Shown: positions 19,761 through 30,774 of the stretch, in pieces | Numbering within the stretch: the first letter of the stretch is position 1 | How the letters are laid out: each line of letters begins with the position of its first letter | Source of the DNA: Sarcocystis neurona | Lineage: Eukaryota > Apicomplexa > Conoidasida > Eucoccidiorida > Sarcocystidae | DNA: 64,000 bases | Assembly: GCA_000727475.1 (NCBI GenBank) | Contig: KL647310.1 | Location: 310,001-374,000 of the forward strand | Direction: 5' to 3' | Position numbers and translations under genes: made by a program | The notes under the pieces: model-generated | The model's database searches: none | Seen by the model: only the letters and a program-made list of their open reading frames with translations | Told to the model about the DNA's origin: nothing

Positions 19761-22700
19761 GCAGCAGAGGGAAGCAGCTGCAACAGCAGCAGCATTTCCT
19801 CTCCCAGGGGGGCTGTCTCTTTCTCGCTGCTGCTACGGGAAGAAATCAGCGCACTTCCTCAAGCTCCTTCGTTACTGTCTGCTGCTGGGCTGCTGCTGCA
19901 GACCTTTCTGGCTAGCGGCGGCTTCTCTACCGTCTGGAAGGGGTTTCTACTTCCGCTCAACAGGCGCTTTCCTCGAGGCAAGTCTTCCATTCTCCGGAAA
20001 CAGATTTTCCTTGTCTTCCATGTAATCCCCTTTCACCCAGCAGAAGCATTAAGCAGCTCGGCGACTGCTGTTCTCGACCAGACTCTTCCCCTGCTGTGCT
20101 GCGAACAACCGGCAACAAATAGTCGAGGCGCTGCACTCCCTCGTTCTTTCTGTTTTCTTTTCTCCTCGATTCCTTTCTTTGGCTGGTCTTCATCCTTCGT
20201 TGGTCCTCTTGTCTCGTCCGGCTTTTTCATATCCTTTAACTAGTCTCGCGTCCAATGAGTCAGTCGTCAATCGATTGCCTCCGTCCTGGGAAGAACAGCG
20301 CACACACAGAGGAAGAAGGAGAAGAAAGAGCTGCTGCTGTCTTCACGTGGACCCCTACACACTGCTCAACCGGCAGTTCTCCTATGTCCTGGGGAGACCG
20401 ACGACCTCTCTGCTGGCCTTCTTTTTCTATCAGCTGCACATACCTTGCCCGCTTGTAAACAGAGGGCACCAGTCGGACACTTCTTCAACCTCTGTCTCCA
20501 TACATATATATATACATCTGTATATGCGCCGAAATTTTCGTTGTTGTCTTTGCTGGCGTTCCGTACTCTTCCGTTGTGGAACGTCTGCTTCTTTAGCGAG
20601 AGAAAGCTGACAACTTCTTTTGAAGATTTCTCGAAAGCTGCTCTCCTCTTCTTTGTTTTGTTCGAGTGGTGTCTCGTCCTTTCTGTCTCCCAGTGACGCT
20701 GCGGCCGCCTCAGTTTCTGTTGCAGACTTCCACACAGAACGTTTCTTCTTCTTCTTCTTCGGAAGAACCTCTTTTCCTTGTTCGCTGCGCTCCGCAAGCC
20801 AGAAGCCTGCAGGCAAAAGCAAAGGCGCCGCTGCCCTCTGCGTCGTCCACCTGCTGCTCCTTCCTCTGCTCGCACCCCTCTTCTCTCTGCAGCACACGTA
20901 CCGCCCCGCGAAGCAGCAGCACACTCTTATTACCGCCAAGTGACGTCTCGCGCTACACACACCCCACAGAGATTTGTGACACATTTCTGCCAATTAGTTC
21001 TCTCTAATTCGCTTGGGAGAACAACTCAAACTTTTCCCCTCCATTCATTTACAGAGATCAAACAACTATTTAAATCAGCCGCGTGCAGCGTAGCGACGGG
21101 CCTCGCCTTTAGAACTGCAGGACGACTATTACTCTCACTGATAACTGTGGGGCACCTCTCCATCCTTCACACATACATATATATATGCACATTCGTTTTT
21201 GTGAGGCACCTGCCGATACTTTATATACATATAAATATATATGCGCATAAGTTTCTATGAGGAAGCTCTTCATGCTATATATACGTACGCATGTATATAT
21301 ATATATATGCGTATGAGGTCTTGTGAGGAAGCTCTCCAGGCCTGATACGTGTAGAAATGTACACACACATAGACGTGTAGGCGCTCGTTTGTTTCCCGGG
21401 GGAGCTCTCCTTGCTTGACAAATATAAGTACATATCTATATGTGTATGTTGTCGCGCGTGAGTATATGTGAATCTGAATGGATGTACGTCCGTATGAATT
21501 TGTATAGGTGTTTTGGTATAGCTGCATGCAGGCCACTGCCAGCACATGGACAATAACAAGCTGTGACATGCACCACTGCCTGGAGCACGCAAATCACTGT
21601 AGTCCCGCCAAGCATTTACCAGCACACACACACGTATCTATATAGATACACATGTATATACATAAGTATATGTATATATATACATATATATACACATGTA
21701 AATATGTATGCAAGTATGATTAATGTGGAATCTGTACGCTGGGATTGTCTATATAGGCATCCGTGCGGTGTCTACGTATTGCACTAATGCGTGTATAGGT
21801 GTATCACACGTCTGGTTAAATCGGGTATATATGTAGCCGTGAACATAAATATATCATCTGTTCACTTAGAACATATGTGTGTCCACGTGTATATATATAT
21901 ATGTATGTATATATGTATACGTATGCCTGTGAATATATCTATAGGGTACGTGTAGCGAGATCTGATATACGTATATATATAAATACGTAGATGTATGCGT
22001 GTAGATAAACCTATGTGCTACGTCCCGACAGACCGGAAGATATACCAGTATATGTATGTATGCACGTACATATGTTTCTGTATTATACGCTTACACAGAC
22101 ATGGTATGTACACATATATATATGTATATAAATCTACGTATAATGCGCGACTAGTTGGACTAGCCAAGTATATATATATGTATATACATATGTATATGCA
22201 CATAAATCTGTATGTAGCACTCAACTAGTTAGACCGGGTGTACACATATATATATATATATATGCATGTAGGCGCGTATGTGTGTATAGAGGTGTAACTT
22301 GTATTTACGTCTGCAGAAGACTTGAAGCTGCGTATTTGACTCCGTTTCTGCGCAGAGGGGCGGCTACCGGTGGCGGTGAAGTGCATGCGGGTCATTGCAA
22401 GTAGAAGATCTGCAGCCGCGCTGTCGTGTTTGGGAGAGAAAAGGAAACCAACAGATGCAGGAGAAGAAAGACGCGGTGACAAGGAAAGAGCTGCTATTAA
22501 TGAGGGATGTGTGCTGGCCGAAGATGTGTTGATGGAAGTGGAGTTGCTGCAGAGCTTGCAAGGACTCGTTGGGGTCGTGCGACTGTATGGAGTGTTGGTG
22601 CTGCCGTCTTCTTCTCTCTTCTTGGGAAGCAGCAGCAGCCACAGGCAGCTGCAGCAGCAGCGGCGGCGGCAGCAGAAGCCCGCAGACCGCAGAGCCACTT

Positions 22701-25700
22701 GCGCGCCTCTGTTTCTGCAACTGCGCCACGGTGGAGACTCGCAGCCGCCCCCTGAGCCGCTCAGCAGCAACCCTGCGGCAGGAACGGTTGGCGAAGAGAA
22801 GCGGCAACAGGGAAACACGCGTTCAAAAGGAGAGTGTCGCGAAGATGAGAAGCTGCAGCTGCAGCAGCCACGGGCAGTGCGGGGTCCACAGCGTTGCGAC
22901 TGGGACGTCAACGGCGGCGCACGGGAAGAGCTGCTGCACAGGCGACAGCAGCAAAGGCTTCCGCCGGTCGATGCGCGTGACCGGCCGCAGCAGAGGCACG
23001 TCTCTGTTGTGCTGCCTCTTCCACCGCAGCAGCGCCGGCAAGAAGGCGAGAAGGGGCAGCTCAGCAACAAAAAGGAGAAGCCACCGCTGCAGGCGGCGAC
23101 GCTGCTGCTCGTCATGGAGCTGTGCGAGGGAGGATCTCTTGCGAAGCGTCTGCGCTGTTCCGGAGATGGCGCAGCACACCAGCCGCTTCCTCTGCATGCC
23201 CGCTTCTCCTTGGCTTTGCAGTTGGCTTCTCTGCTGCAGCAGCTGCATGCAGAAGGCATCGTCCACAGGGACATCAAACCCGAAAACTTGGTGGTGCGTT
23301 TCTTCTTCTCTGACCTTCTTCGGTTCTTTCTCGTAGACGTGGTCTGCAGAGAAAACAAAACAGAAATATGTACGCTCTTCAGAAGAGGCGGGCATGCCCC
23401 TCTAGGAGCGTGCGACGTTTGCTGCGCCTCGCAGCCAAGACGGGCACTCTGTTGCCTTCTACTGGCGCAACACCCCGCCTTCTCGTGAGAGTGTGGTGCA
23501 GTGTAAGTACACTGCATGTCTGCATCTGCGTTGTTGTGCGGTGTACGTACACCTCCTCTTCCACTGCTCTGAGGTGGGCGGACACCAGCTGCAGGGCGTC
23601 TTTGACGCGGCAACCCGTCCGGTGTACGTACGCCCCCTCTCCTTGTCGCAACATACCTGCAACGCCTTTGCACGGCGCTTCTGCTGCACGCCACCCGTAC
23701 AGCGTCTCTCCTGTGCGTCAAACCTTGTGTCATCGCGTCCTGCGCTGTACATACGACGCCATTTTTGTTGCTGCCTCTTTGCGCTGTATGTACAGCGTCC
23801 CTACACAGGCCGCCTGCTGTACCTACGCTTGCTCTGCGTGCCAGCTGCTGCGTGTTTCTGCTAACGTGTTTCACGCTGGGTGTCGGCTCGGTCTGTATAA
23901 GCAGGAGCCGCTCCACGTCTATGACCCTTCGCTAGCGAAGCTGCAGCAGTTGGCAGGTTCCTCCCACGTGGCGCCTGGAACTGCTGCTGCTGCTGCTCTT
24001 GTCCCCTCGGGGGCTCCTCCTCCTCTTACGCGGCGCACTGTCGCCAGAGCGTGTCTGCCTTCTCCGCAGCTCGCTGCTCTCGCATGTGTATACATAGACG
24101 TCTGTATATATATATGTGTACATACACACACATATGTATCGCTGGGTATGTGTACGAGCGCACCTCTATACACGTGTATTTGCGTTCATTTATAAATGAA
24201 GAGATACACAGAGATATCAACACGACAACACTGTGTATCTCTATGTGCATATATAAACAGACGCGTGTGTATGTGGCTGTACTGGCGCACGAGTGTTACA
24301 CATGTATACACGCGTGTGTGCATACACACGTATAGAAAGAGGCAGACGTATACGTAGCTGGAGACACAGCGAGACACAGACGTACATATATATGTATATA
24401 TATGTGTAGGTGTACTTGTAAACGCGTATACATATATGGATATATGTAGGGAGACAAAGGGAGAGAGAAAAGAGAGACAGGAGAAAAAGATTCGCAATTA
24501 CGCGTGTGGATAGTCTTGCGCACACGAATCCATACAGACGTATTCAAAAGGGTATCTGTATGCATGGGAGATGGCATGCGCGGAGCTCAGGAACACTTCT
24601 GCAGCTAATGCAACCAAGACCCTTCCTCCATCACAGCGCCGCACTTTTCTTCTTGCTTCTCCGACGTTGTGTGTGTGTGTCTGTGCGACTTTCCCTGTAT
24701 TCCTGCGCGACAACTATCGTCTCTTTCAGTTTGCTCCGTTTGGCCTTGCGCCTGAGCCGTCTTGCCTGCAACAGCAATATCCAGTCCCACGGAGACGCGT
24801 GTGGAAGGAGCAGGAGGGAAGTGCTTGTGGTTATTTGTGGTTTCTCTTTTTCGTCTGTTCGTGTGCAGCAACGCGGTCTTCGGCACGCCCTTGGCGGCAG
24901 GTGTTTGTATAGGCAGAGGCTACGAAGCAGCAGCACTTCATTTCTGGCTTCTGTGTCTCTCTGCGGCTGTGCGCACACGTACTACTCTTGTATTCACTGT
25001 TGACCCAGCGCATGTGTCCGCCATCCTCCCCGGGGTAAAGTACAGAGATGTATAAATATACGTATGCACTTTTTTGCTCGTCACTTAAATGTTGTCTCTC
25101 CGTCCTCTCTCTCTGTTATGCGCTCCTTGCGTCCCTCTCCTACATATATGTATATGTGCGCGTTTACGCTTGTCACTTCTATGTCTTCTCCCTCTACGTA
25201 TCTCTGAATGCACGTCTGCTACTTGCCGACAGGCGTGTAATACCGCATTGCTGGAGCCGATAGCGAAGCGGGGACTTTAACGGCTTTGATTTAATTTGTG
25301 TTCAGCTGAATCGACGAGGAGATTTGAAACTTTGCGACCTGGGACTCTCTGCGCGGCTTTTCTACCCTTCCGCAGCGACTGCTCTGGCTTCTTCCTCGGC
25401 TGCGACTGCTGCACCACCCTCTGCTGCTGCTCCCTCCGCTGCCGCTGCCGCCTCTCCTTCCTCCTCCTCATCCTCGTCTTCCTCTTCTGCTGCTGCGGCT
25501 GCCACTGCGCCGAGCGGTCGTCTCCGTGCTTTGCAGCGGCATGTTCTTCCTGCCGGCTCGCCGCGCTACATCGCGCCCGAGATCACTACAACACGTGGAG
25601 GTAAGCAGCTGCGGCAGCAACAGCAGAACATAGCAGCGAACAGCAGCAGTAGCGAAACGAAGCAGCCAGGAGCAGCGACTGCACGCAGCAAGAGACAGCA

Positions 25701-28700
25701 GCGACCCCAAATAGCAGCAACAGCAAACAGCAGCCGCAGCAGTAGCACGCGACAGCAACAGCATACAGCAGCAGCAACTGCAGACGACAGCAGCAGCAAA
25801 GAGTAGCAGCAGGCAGCACCGACAGCAAACAACAGTACCAGGAGCACGGCGTAACAGCAGCACGCAGTAATAACGGCAGCAAGTGTGTCAGTGAGTACAG
25901 GCAGGCGAAGCAGTCACTTGGACCAGCACAGCAGCTGCAGACTGCTTCTGTTGTTTCGCACATCAACATAAGAACTATGGAGTTTGTCTGCTCTCCGACA
26001 GCAACTAATTGAAGCCGGTCTTCTTCTTTAACAACTTTTAAGGGGACAGGCTCCGTCTAGCTGCCTACAATGGTAGAAGGCAGGATGTACATTCTCTTCT
26101 GTGTGAGCTGGGGATTTTCTCCTCTTGTTACAGTCGAGAATTTCCCTCTTTGAATGTTGGACTCGGGGTTGTTGCTATCTGCACGCGTGAAACTTAGTCG
26201 AATCTCTCTTCTGCTTCCCTTTATCCTGCTCTCGGCTCCCCTTCCGCTCTTCACTGTGCGTTGTGTCTCTCCATCTGATAAGGACCCCCCTTCCCACACC
26301 GGCGGAAGCTTGCAGGTGTGCGTATCTTACATCGTCCTAAGTACACGAATGCGGCGTATATTGTGCGTGCGTATCACGAAGGGTCGCAGCGGAAGGCGTG
26401 TGTATCTCTACATTTGTTTGCCTGTCTTCGTAATAGGTCGTCGCGTGATAGGACACTGTGGGCAGCAGGATCGTGCCGCACATGTACGCACGGGTCTGCT
26501 GCTGCCTGCTGCGGCCTCTTTTCTTCCGGCGGGGAACACCCTGTAGGGAGCAGCCCTAACTGGCAGTTGCTGCCGCTCCAGCAAGATACACGCGACTGTG
26601 ACGTTGTCGCTCGCTGCGCTGCACACGCTTGTTTTAGCACCGGCAGATTGCGGCAGGCGTTTTTGCTGCTGGGCGGGTCCCGCATCCGAGGAGCACAACC
26701 GCTGTGTGCTGCTTTGCCACACTCTCGCAGTGCGCGGCCTTCGCCTGTGTTGCCACTGGTGCTGCAGCCCCTGCACTGATGAAGACGCTGCTGCTACAGG
26801 GGGGCTGTCTGCGCGGTCGCTGCTGTGACTGTTCCGCGTCTTTCTCCAGCAGTGCTGGTGTCGCAGTGTTGGCTACTAGTGCGCTGGAGTGGTTGCTGCA
26901 TCCGTAGGTAGAAAAATCTGCTGCAGGTGTTAACGCGGTTGGTGCCGCTGCCGCCGCGTTGTGTGCGTCTTATTGCGGTCCGGCTTCTGCCGCTGCTGCA
27001 GGGGCACATCACTGCCGCCTCCGACGTCGGTGGTCCTGTTGTACAACTTTTCTTGCGGGCTGCGGCCAATGTTTGCATGCCTCTGCTGCAGCGCCGCTTC
27101 ACTTCTCTATGGATATGTGGTCTGCTGGGTGCGTGCTGCTGGAACTCTTCGGTGCCCCACCGCCTTACTACGACTGCAAAAGCCTCGAAGAAGTCGCCGA
27201 TCGCCATGCTAAGCGACTCGTAAGAGATGCGCCTGTCTAGACAATTTCTTCCAGATACATCCACGTCTTCACGTCTACCTCAACGTATGTACTTTGGTCT
27301 GTCATAGTAGTAGAACGACTCATGTCTATTACTCTCTATATACACACACATATCACTCCCTTCAATATATATATATATGTACACATAAATTTATGTGTGT
27401 GTATACGCATACAGATGTATATTTACATATATGTGCAGACCTGTATATAAAGTGTACAAATGTATGTATATATATCACAGGAGTATGGAGGTTGCGTAGT
27501 CTCGAGTGTGTGGGTCACATCCGCGCGTGTTTATCTGTAGCAGGTTGTGTGCGCGGATCCATATCTCTGCATGTGTACACGTTTGTGTAGATAGACGCGT
27601 GCCGGTACCTGTCTGCCGACGGTAGTGCGAGTACCTTCTGTTAAAAAAGCTGCTCTCACAGAGAGACGCTGGTCACGAGGCCACAGCTGCTCGACGGTTT
27701 TAGACGTGGCTGGGCATGTACCTGCTCGCCACGAGACGCAGAATATTGCCTGCGTCCTGGCTCGGGCCTGGCGATCTTACTGACGAGACGACGTCTTCGC
27801 CACACGAAGCCGGCAGCATTTCTGTGGCATGCGGGGAAAGACGTTGCACACGGGAGACGCGAAGAGAAGCACAACATCTGCATGTGGCACAGGGAACTGC
27901 GGCTCCTGCGAGGCTGCTCTTGCCTGTAACACTGCGGGACCTTCCTCCCCCGGCTTCTTGCTCAGACAACTGCACAGGAATGCTCGCAGTATCTGGCTCT
28001 GCAGGAGCTGCTGTTCTTATGTGTGGAGAATGCTTGTGGTGGTCTCGAGGAAGGCTGCTGCTGCTCTCTGCGTTGTTGAGCCTACGGCACGCTCCTGGTG
28101 ACCTCTTGGAAGACCTGCTGCTGCTACTTACTGACTCATCGCGGTTCGCTTGTTGGTGCTGCTCTGCTTACGTCTGCTGCTGCCGCTGTCACTGCGGGTG
28201 GTGCTGTCATTGCTCCTGCTGCTGCCGTGATCGGTGCTGCTACCATGATCGGCGCTGCTGCTTGTGTGGCTACTGATTTACGGCGGTTGGTCGGTTCCTG
28301 CTTCTCTGCTTGCCTCTGCTGCTGCCGCTGCGCTTTCGCTTCTGCAGTGGCCTGCTGCACCACCTGCAGGGATGCCTGCTGAGCTGCGGCAGGTCATCTG
28401 GAATTGTCTGCAATTCGAACCTCGCGCTCGTTGGACAAGTCAACAGGTAGAGGTCACGGCCTTTCTCCGTCTCTCTTATATAGGACTGGGCAAGAAGAAG
28501 ACGCTGTTGCGCATGCGCCCGTGTTTTGCTGTTCCCTGCCGTCTCTCTATGCCTAGCCACTCTCTTCGCCGCACGTCGCGCCTGTACTCTGCGTGTCATT
28601 TCGCCCACTACGAAAATCGGCTTCATAGTTGTCTCCTGCATCTTTCCAAATCCGTCTATAAACCAGCAACAGCAGCACACTGCAAGTCTGAACGGTCGCC

Positions 28701-28756
28701 GTGTGGAAGCCGCTGAGAACATGAAATGTCCTTTCTGTATTAAGCGGTTCCTTTAG
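14736..28756 (+). CDS. Protein kinase with very long Gln/Ala-rich N-terminus
   Basis: Predicted Ser/Thr kinase of about 2263 residues. Exons: 14736-19977, 22356-23293, 25306-25600, 27092-27219, 28348-28446 and 28667-28756. All junctions keep phase. Residues 1-1700 are Gln/Ala/Ser-rich. The catalytic domain starts near residue 1720 with ASGGFSTVWKG (glycine loop with Ala and Ser at the first and third positions). Then come VAVKCMRV (ATP lysine), EVELLQSL (helix C Glu), ELCEGGSL (hinge), HRDIKPENLV (catalytic loop), LKLCDLG (DLG in place of DFG), RYIAPE, DMWSAGCVLLELF, and PRARW near the end, so all key catalytic residues are present. A roughly 165-residue insert splits beta-4 from beta-5, and an Ala/Ser insert of about 55 residues sits in the activation segment. 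The first intron appears to use a GC donor (19978). The start is the first ATG after an in-frame TGA at 14640. An upstream coding exon is possible. Family within the kinome not assigned. Confidence 0.8.
19978..22355 (+). other. First kinase intron, with a large TATA-type island
   Basis: Runs from a GCAAGT donor to a tgcgcag acceptor. The 5' part (to about 21150) is unremarkable mixed sequence with some TTC runs. About 21160-22310 is a TGTATATA/ACGTAC simple-sequence island. Open frames inside give no domain. Confidence 0.55.
23294..25305 (+). other. Kinase intron with spaced TGTACGTACA palindromes
   Basis: Bounded by a GTGCGT donor and a tgttcag acceptor. At about 23505-23830 the palindromic motif GTGTACGTACAC and close variants recur roughly every 30-90 bp. 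From 24080 to 24480 the intron is TATATG/CACACA simple sequence. No coding signal. Confidence 0.6.
25601..27091 (+). other. Kinase intron with CAG tract at its 5' end
   Basis: A GTAAGC donor is followed at once by CAG/GCA runs to about 25880, then mixed sequence. The 3' end is CTG-rich and finishes in ctgctgcag. The exon frame stays open for about 200 nt into the intron, so retention would add a Gln/Ser tail. Confidence 0.55.
27220..28347 (+). other. Kinase intron with short TATA island and CTG tract
   Basis: A GTAAGA donor at 27220 and a cttctgcag acceptor at 28347. About 27330-27480 is TATATG simple sequence and 28100-28345 is CTG/GCT-rich. No gene signal inside. Confidence 0.55.
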
Positions 28757-28948
28757 CTGTGGAGAGAGCTAGCCATATTCAAGATGAATGATCTGCGTAA
28801 TTCTTGCGTTTCGTTGATACCGCAAAGAAACCGCGGTGAATAAAAGCAAGCACGCGAGGACGCTGCGGCGGTCTCGGTAACGTAGGTACGGAACCAGAAG
28901 AAGTGTCCCTACTTGTGCTTCTCCGCTTTCTTGATGAGCGGTGCTGAG

Positions 28949-29131
28949 TCAAGGACGCGGCGTCTTGCTGGCAGCTACCTCCTGCTTCTCGGTGAAGAGC
29001 GCGTAGGGGGCAAAGATGATCTTGTTCTGGTCTGACAGGTTCTTAGCTTCTCTCCCTGTGTAGAGGCACCTCCTGCGTCGTGTGTCCTGCACGAAACATC
29101 TCCATTTTTACTTCGTTGAAGAACCGCCCTC
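28949..29131 (-). CDS. C-terminal exon of an unknown minus-strand gene, with apparent frame change
   Basis: After a cacattag acceptor the minus strand reads GGRFFNEVKMEMFRAGHTTQ in one frame, then stops soon after (TAA). In the +1 frame from about 29060 it reads YTGREAKNLSDQNKIIFAPY and ALFTEKQEVAASKTPRP to TGA (28951-28949). Both halves look like non-repetitive protein and fit end to end if one base is skipped near 29060. No family recognised. The exon lies tail to tail with the kinase gene, about 190 bp away. Alternatives: an error base, a decayed gene, programmed frameshifting, or only one frame being real. Confidence 0.4.
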
Positions 29132-29613
29132 CTAATGTGGCTGCCCTCGGCCTACGACTGCGCACACGCTGCAACGCACACTACTAAGATAAAGCCCTAT
29201 GGAAGGAGGAGGAACAGTTGTCGCTGCTACTCGACTTTGCAAGAAGTCTTCACGTGGGTCGGCGGTATGTGGTATGTGTCCACCCACATCTTCTTGTACA
29301 TAAATATACGTCTGCACACGACGTACGCGTTCAAATATTACGTGCACACACGTCGTGTCCGTATCTTCACATTCATGTATACAAAAATGCGGAAGAGGTC
29401 GTCCTCTGGTATATGACTGTAGTTGTAGGAGGTGGACGTGTCCGTGATGCAGCGTTCCTGCGGTTGCAGTAGGGGAACAGTTTCCATGTGGATGGAAGGA
29501 TTCACACGTTCGACAGCAGAGCGACAGCAGCAGAACAACAACACTGGCAAAATTCCATCCAGTGCAATGCTCGTGGCAAAGCAATAAATACTTTTTTGTC
29601 TGCCCTCGCGCAG

Positions 29614-30603
29614 TCAAGCACACGTTTCCGCAGAGGCAAGTGCCTGCAGCTGGAGCACAAAAGTCTCTGTGTGCGGCCTTGCTTTCAGTCGGTTATAACG
29701 GAGACTGCACGGGTATTCGCTTCCGCCTGAGCATGTGTGGACCAGAGGCAGAGAGCAGTCCAAGCACCTAAGCAGCAACCAGCGCGAAGGGGGTGATGCG
29801 GCTTGCATCGCTGTTGCCGCAGCTGTACACAAAAGCTGCTTAACGGCAGCGTACAGCAATTGAAGAAGCAGTGTTGTTTCCAGGATGGGTAATAGTGCGA
29901 GACCTTTTATGGCGGAATGTCTGCCACGCTCTGGGACATACCATATATTTTCTACAAGTAACGTACGCGGTACAGGTGACCCAGGGGAAACACCAGGCAT
30001 CCTCTCTATAGACAGTGGAGGGGTTAACTGATTAGGTTCCCTTTTGCGAATGCCATCGTGTAGATTTCTGTTGAGAGTGGATTGTAGTTTTCCGCTGAAA
30101 GAGTTTTCTTCCAGGGTCACAGCGGCGGAGCTCATCCTGTAGAACTCAGTGTGCGCATTAACTGGCGTAAATCTAGAACGTGCGCCCGAGTAGGCTTCTC
30201 TCTGTGTAAGTCTCGTGAGAGTAACTCTCGCGGACGACACACCGTCTTTTTCTTTGAAGCGAATAGATGTGCTCAAAGAAGATTTGTTTGTAGCAGACGA
30301 ACTACATCCACAGTGCCCAGGTCGGTCGTATCTAGCAAAATGTGGGCGTCGAGCAGAGAACCGCCTCTTTCGAGGCTGGACCGACCACGTGAAGTGGGAA
30401 CACGAGCCGCGGTCCAATGGATGTGACGTAGAATCACTCGCGAAATGCCAGCACCACCTCTGCTGAAAATGTGCATGTACATGTGTGGATGTGCCTGCTG
30501 CAGCTACTGGCCATTCTACGGGAGGTGACGCAGCACCTGCTAAGCCCTGCGTGCGCGGAGAAAGCACGCGCCTTCCACGAGGAACTCCTGAAGTCACACT
30601 CAA
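29614..30603 (-). CDS. Hypothetical protein, 329-codon single frame
   Basis: A 329-codon minus-strand frame in sequence free of trinucleotide repeats. At this base composition a frame that long is improbable by chance, so real coding is likely, as a single exon or the large exon of a gene. The protein is basic and Ser/Arg-rich at first (RKRRFSARRPHFARYDRPG). Later it has a hydrophobic stretch (GLALLPILETTLLLQLL) that could be a membrane segment, and a Cys-containing tail. No domain recognised. It overlaps, antisense, a shorter + frame at 30471-30692. The two cannot both be favoured, and the start codon is not confirmed. Confidence 0.42.
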   Translation of the reverse strand: MSVTSGVPRGRRVLSPRTQGLAGAASPPVEWPVAAAGTSTHVHAHFQQRWCWHFASDSTSHPLDRGSCSHFTWSVQPRKRRFSARRPHFARYDRPGHCGCSSSATNKSSLSTSIRFKEKDGVSSARVTLTRLTQREAYSGARSRFTPVNAHTEFYRMSSAAVTLEENSFSGKLQSTLNRNLHDGIRKREPNQLTPPLSIERMPGVSPGSPVPRTLLVENIWYVPERGRHSAIKGLALLPILETTLLLQLLYAAVKQLLCTAAATAMQAASPPSRWLLLRCLDCSLPLVHTCSGGSEYPCSLRYNRLKARPHTETFVLQLQALASAETCA

Positions 30604-30692
30604 GGAGAGTAGTCGAACAGAATGTACAGTCGAAGCAGGTGAAAGAAAACAACAACAAAAACATGGCAGGCCCTACAGGAGATCAGAAGTAA
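30471..30692 (+). CDS. Alternative small + strand frame, helical and Lys/Gln-rich
   Basis: A 73-codon frame whose translation after an internal gcctgctgcag acceptor reads LLAILREVTQHLLSPACAEK, then HEELLKSHSRRVVEQNVQSK, giving amphipathic helices. Composition looks like protein, but it is short, unplaced in any gene, and overlaps the end of the 329-codon minus frame by 133 nt. Confidence 0.22.
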   Translation: MHVHVWMCLLQLLAILREVTQHLLSPACAEKARAFHEELLKSHSRRVVEQNVQSKQVKENNNKNMAGPTGDQK

Positions 30693-30774
30693 TCTTGCAG
30701 CACCCACCAGTAGAGGCCCAGCTGCGAAGTATCGGCGACGAGGAGAGCCCTAGTTTTACCTTATGATGAGCAGA

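Noticed and set aside
21160..22310. LTR or other transposable element
   Set aside because: Only simple TATATG/ACGTAC sequence is present. There are no terminal repeats, target duplications, or reverse transcriptase or integrase motifs.
22225..23916. 563-codon minus frame across the kinase exon
   Set aside because: The + strand here carries conserved kinase motifs. The minus frame is their shadow and has no domain.
29132..29623. 163-codon minus frame as part of the gene ending at 28949
   Set aside because: Its translation is Cys/His-rich without clear splice sites linking it to the terminal exon. It may contain part of an upstream exon but cannot be supported.
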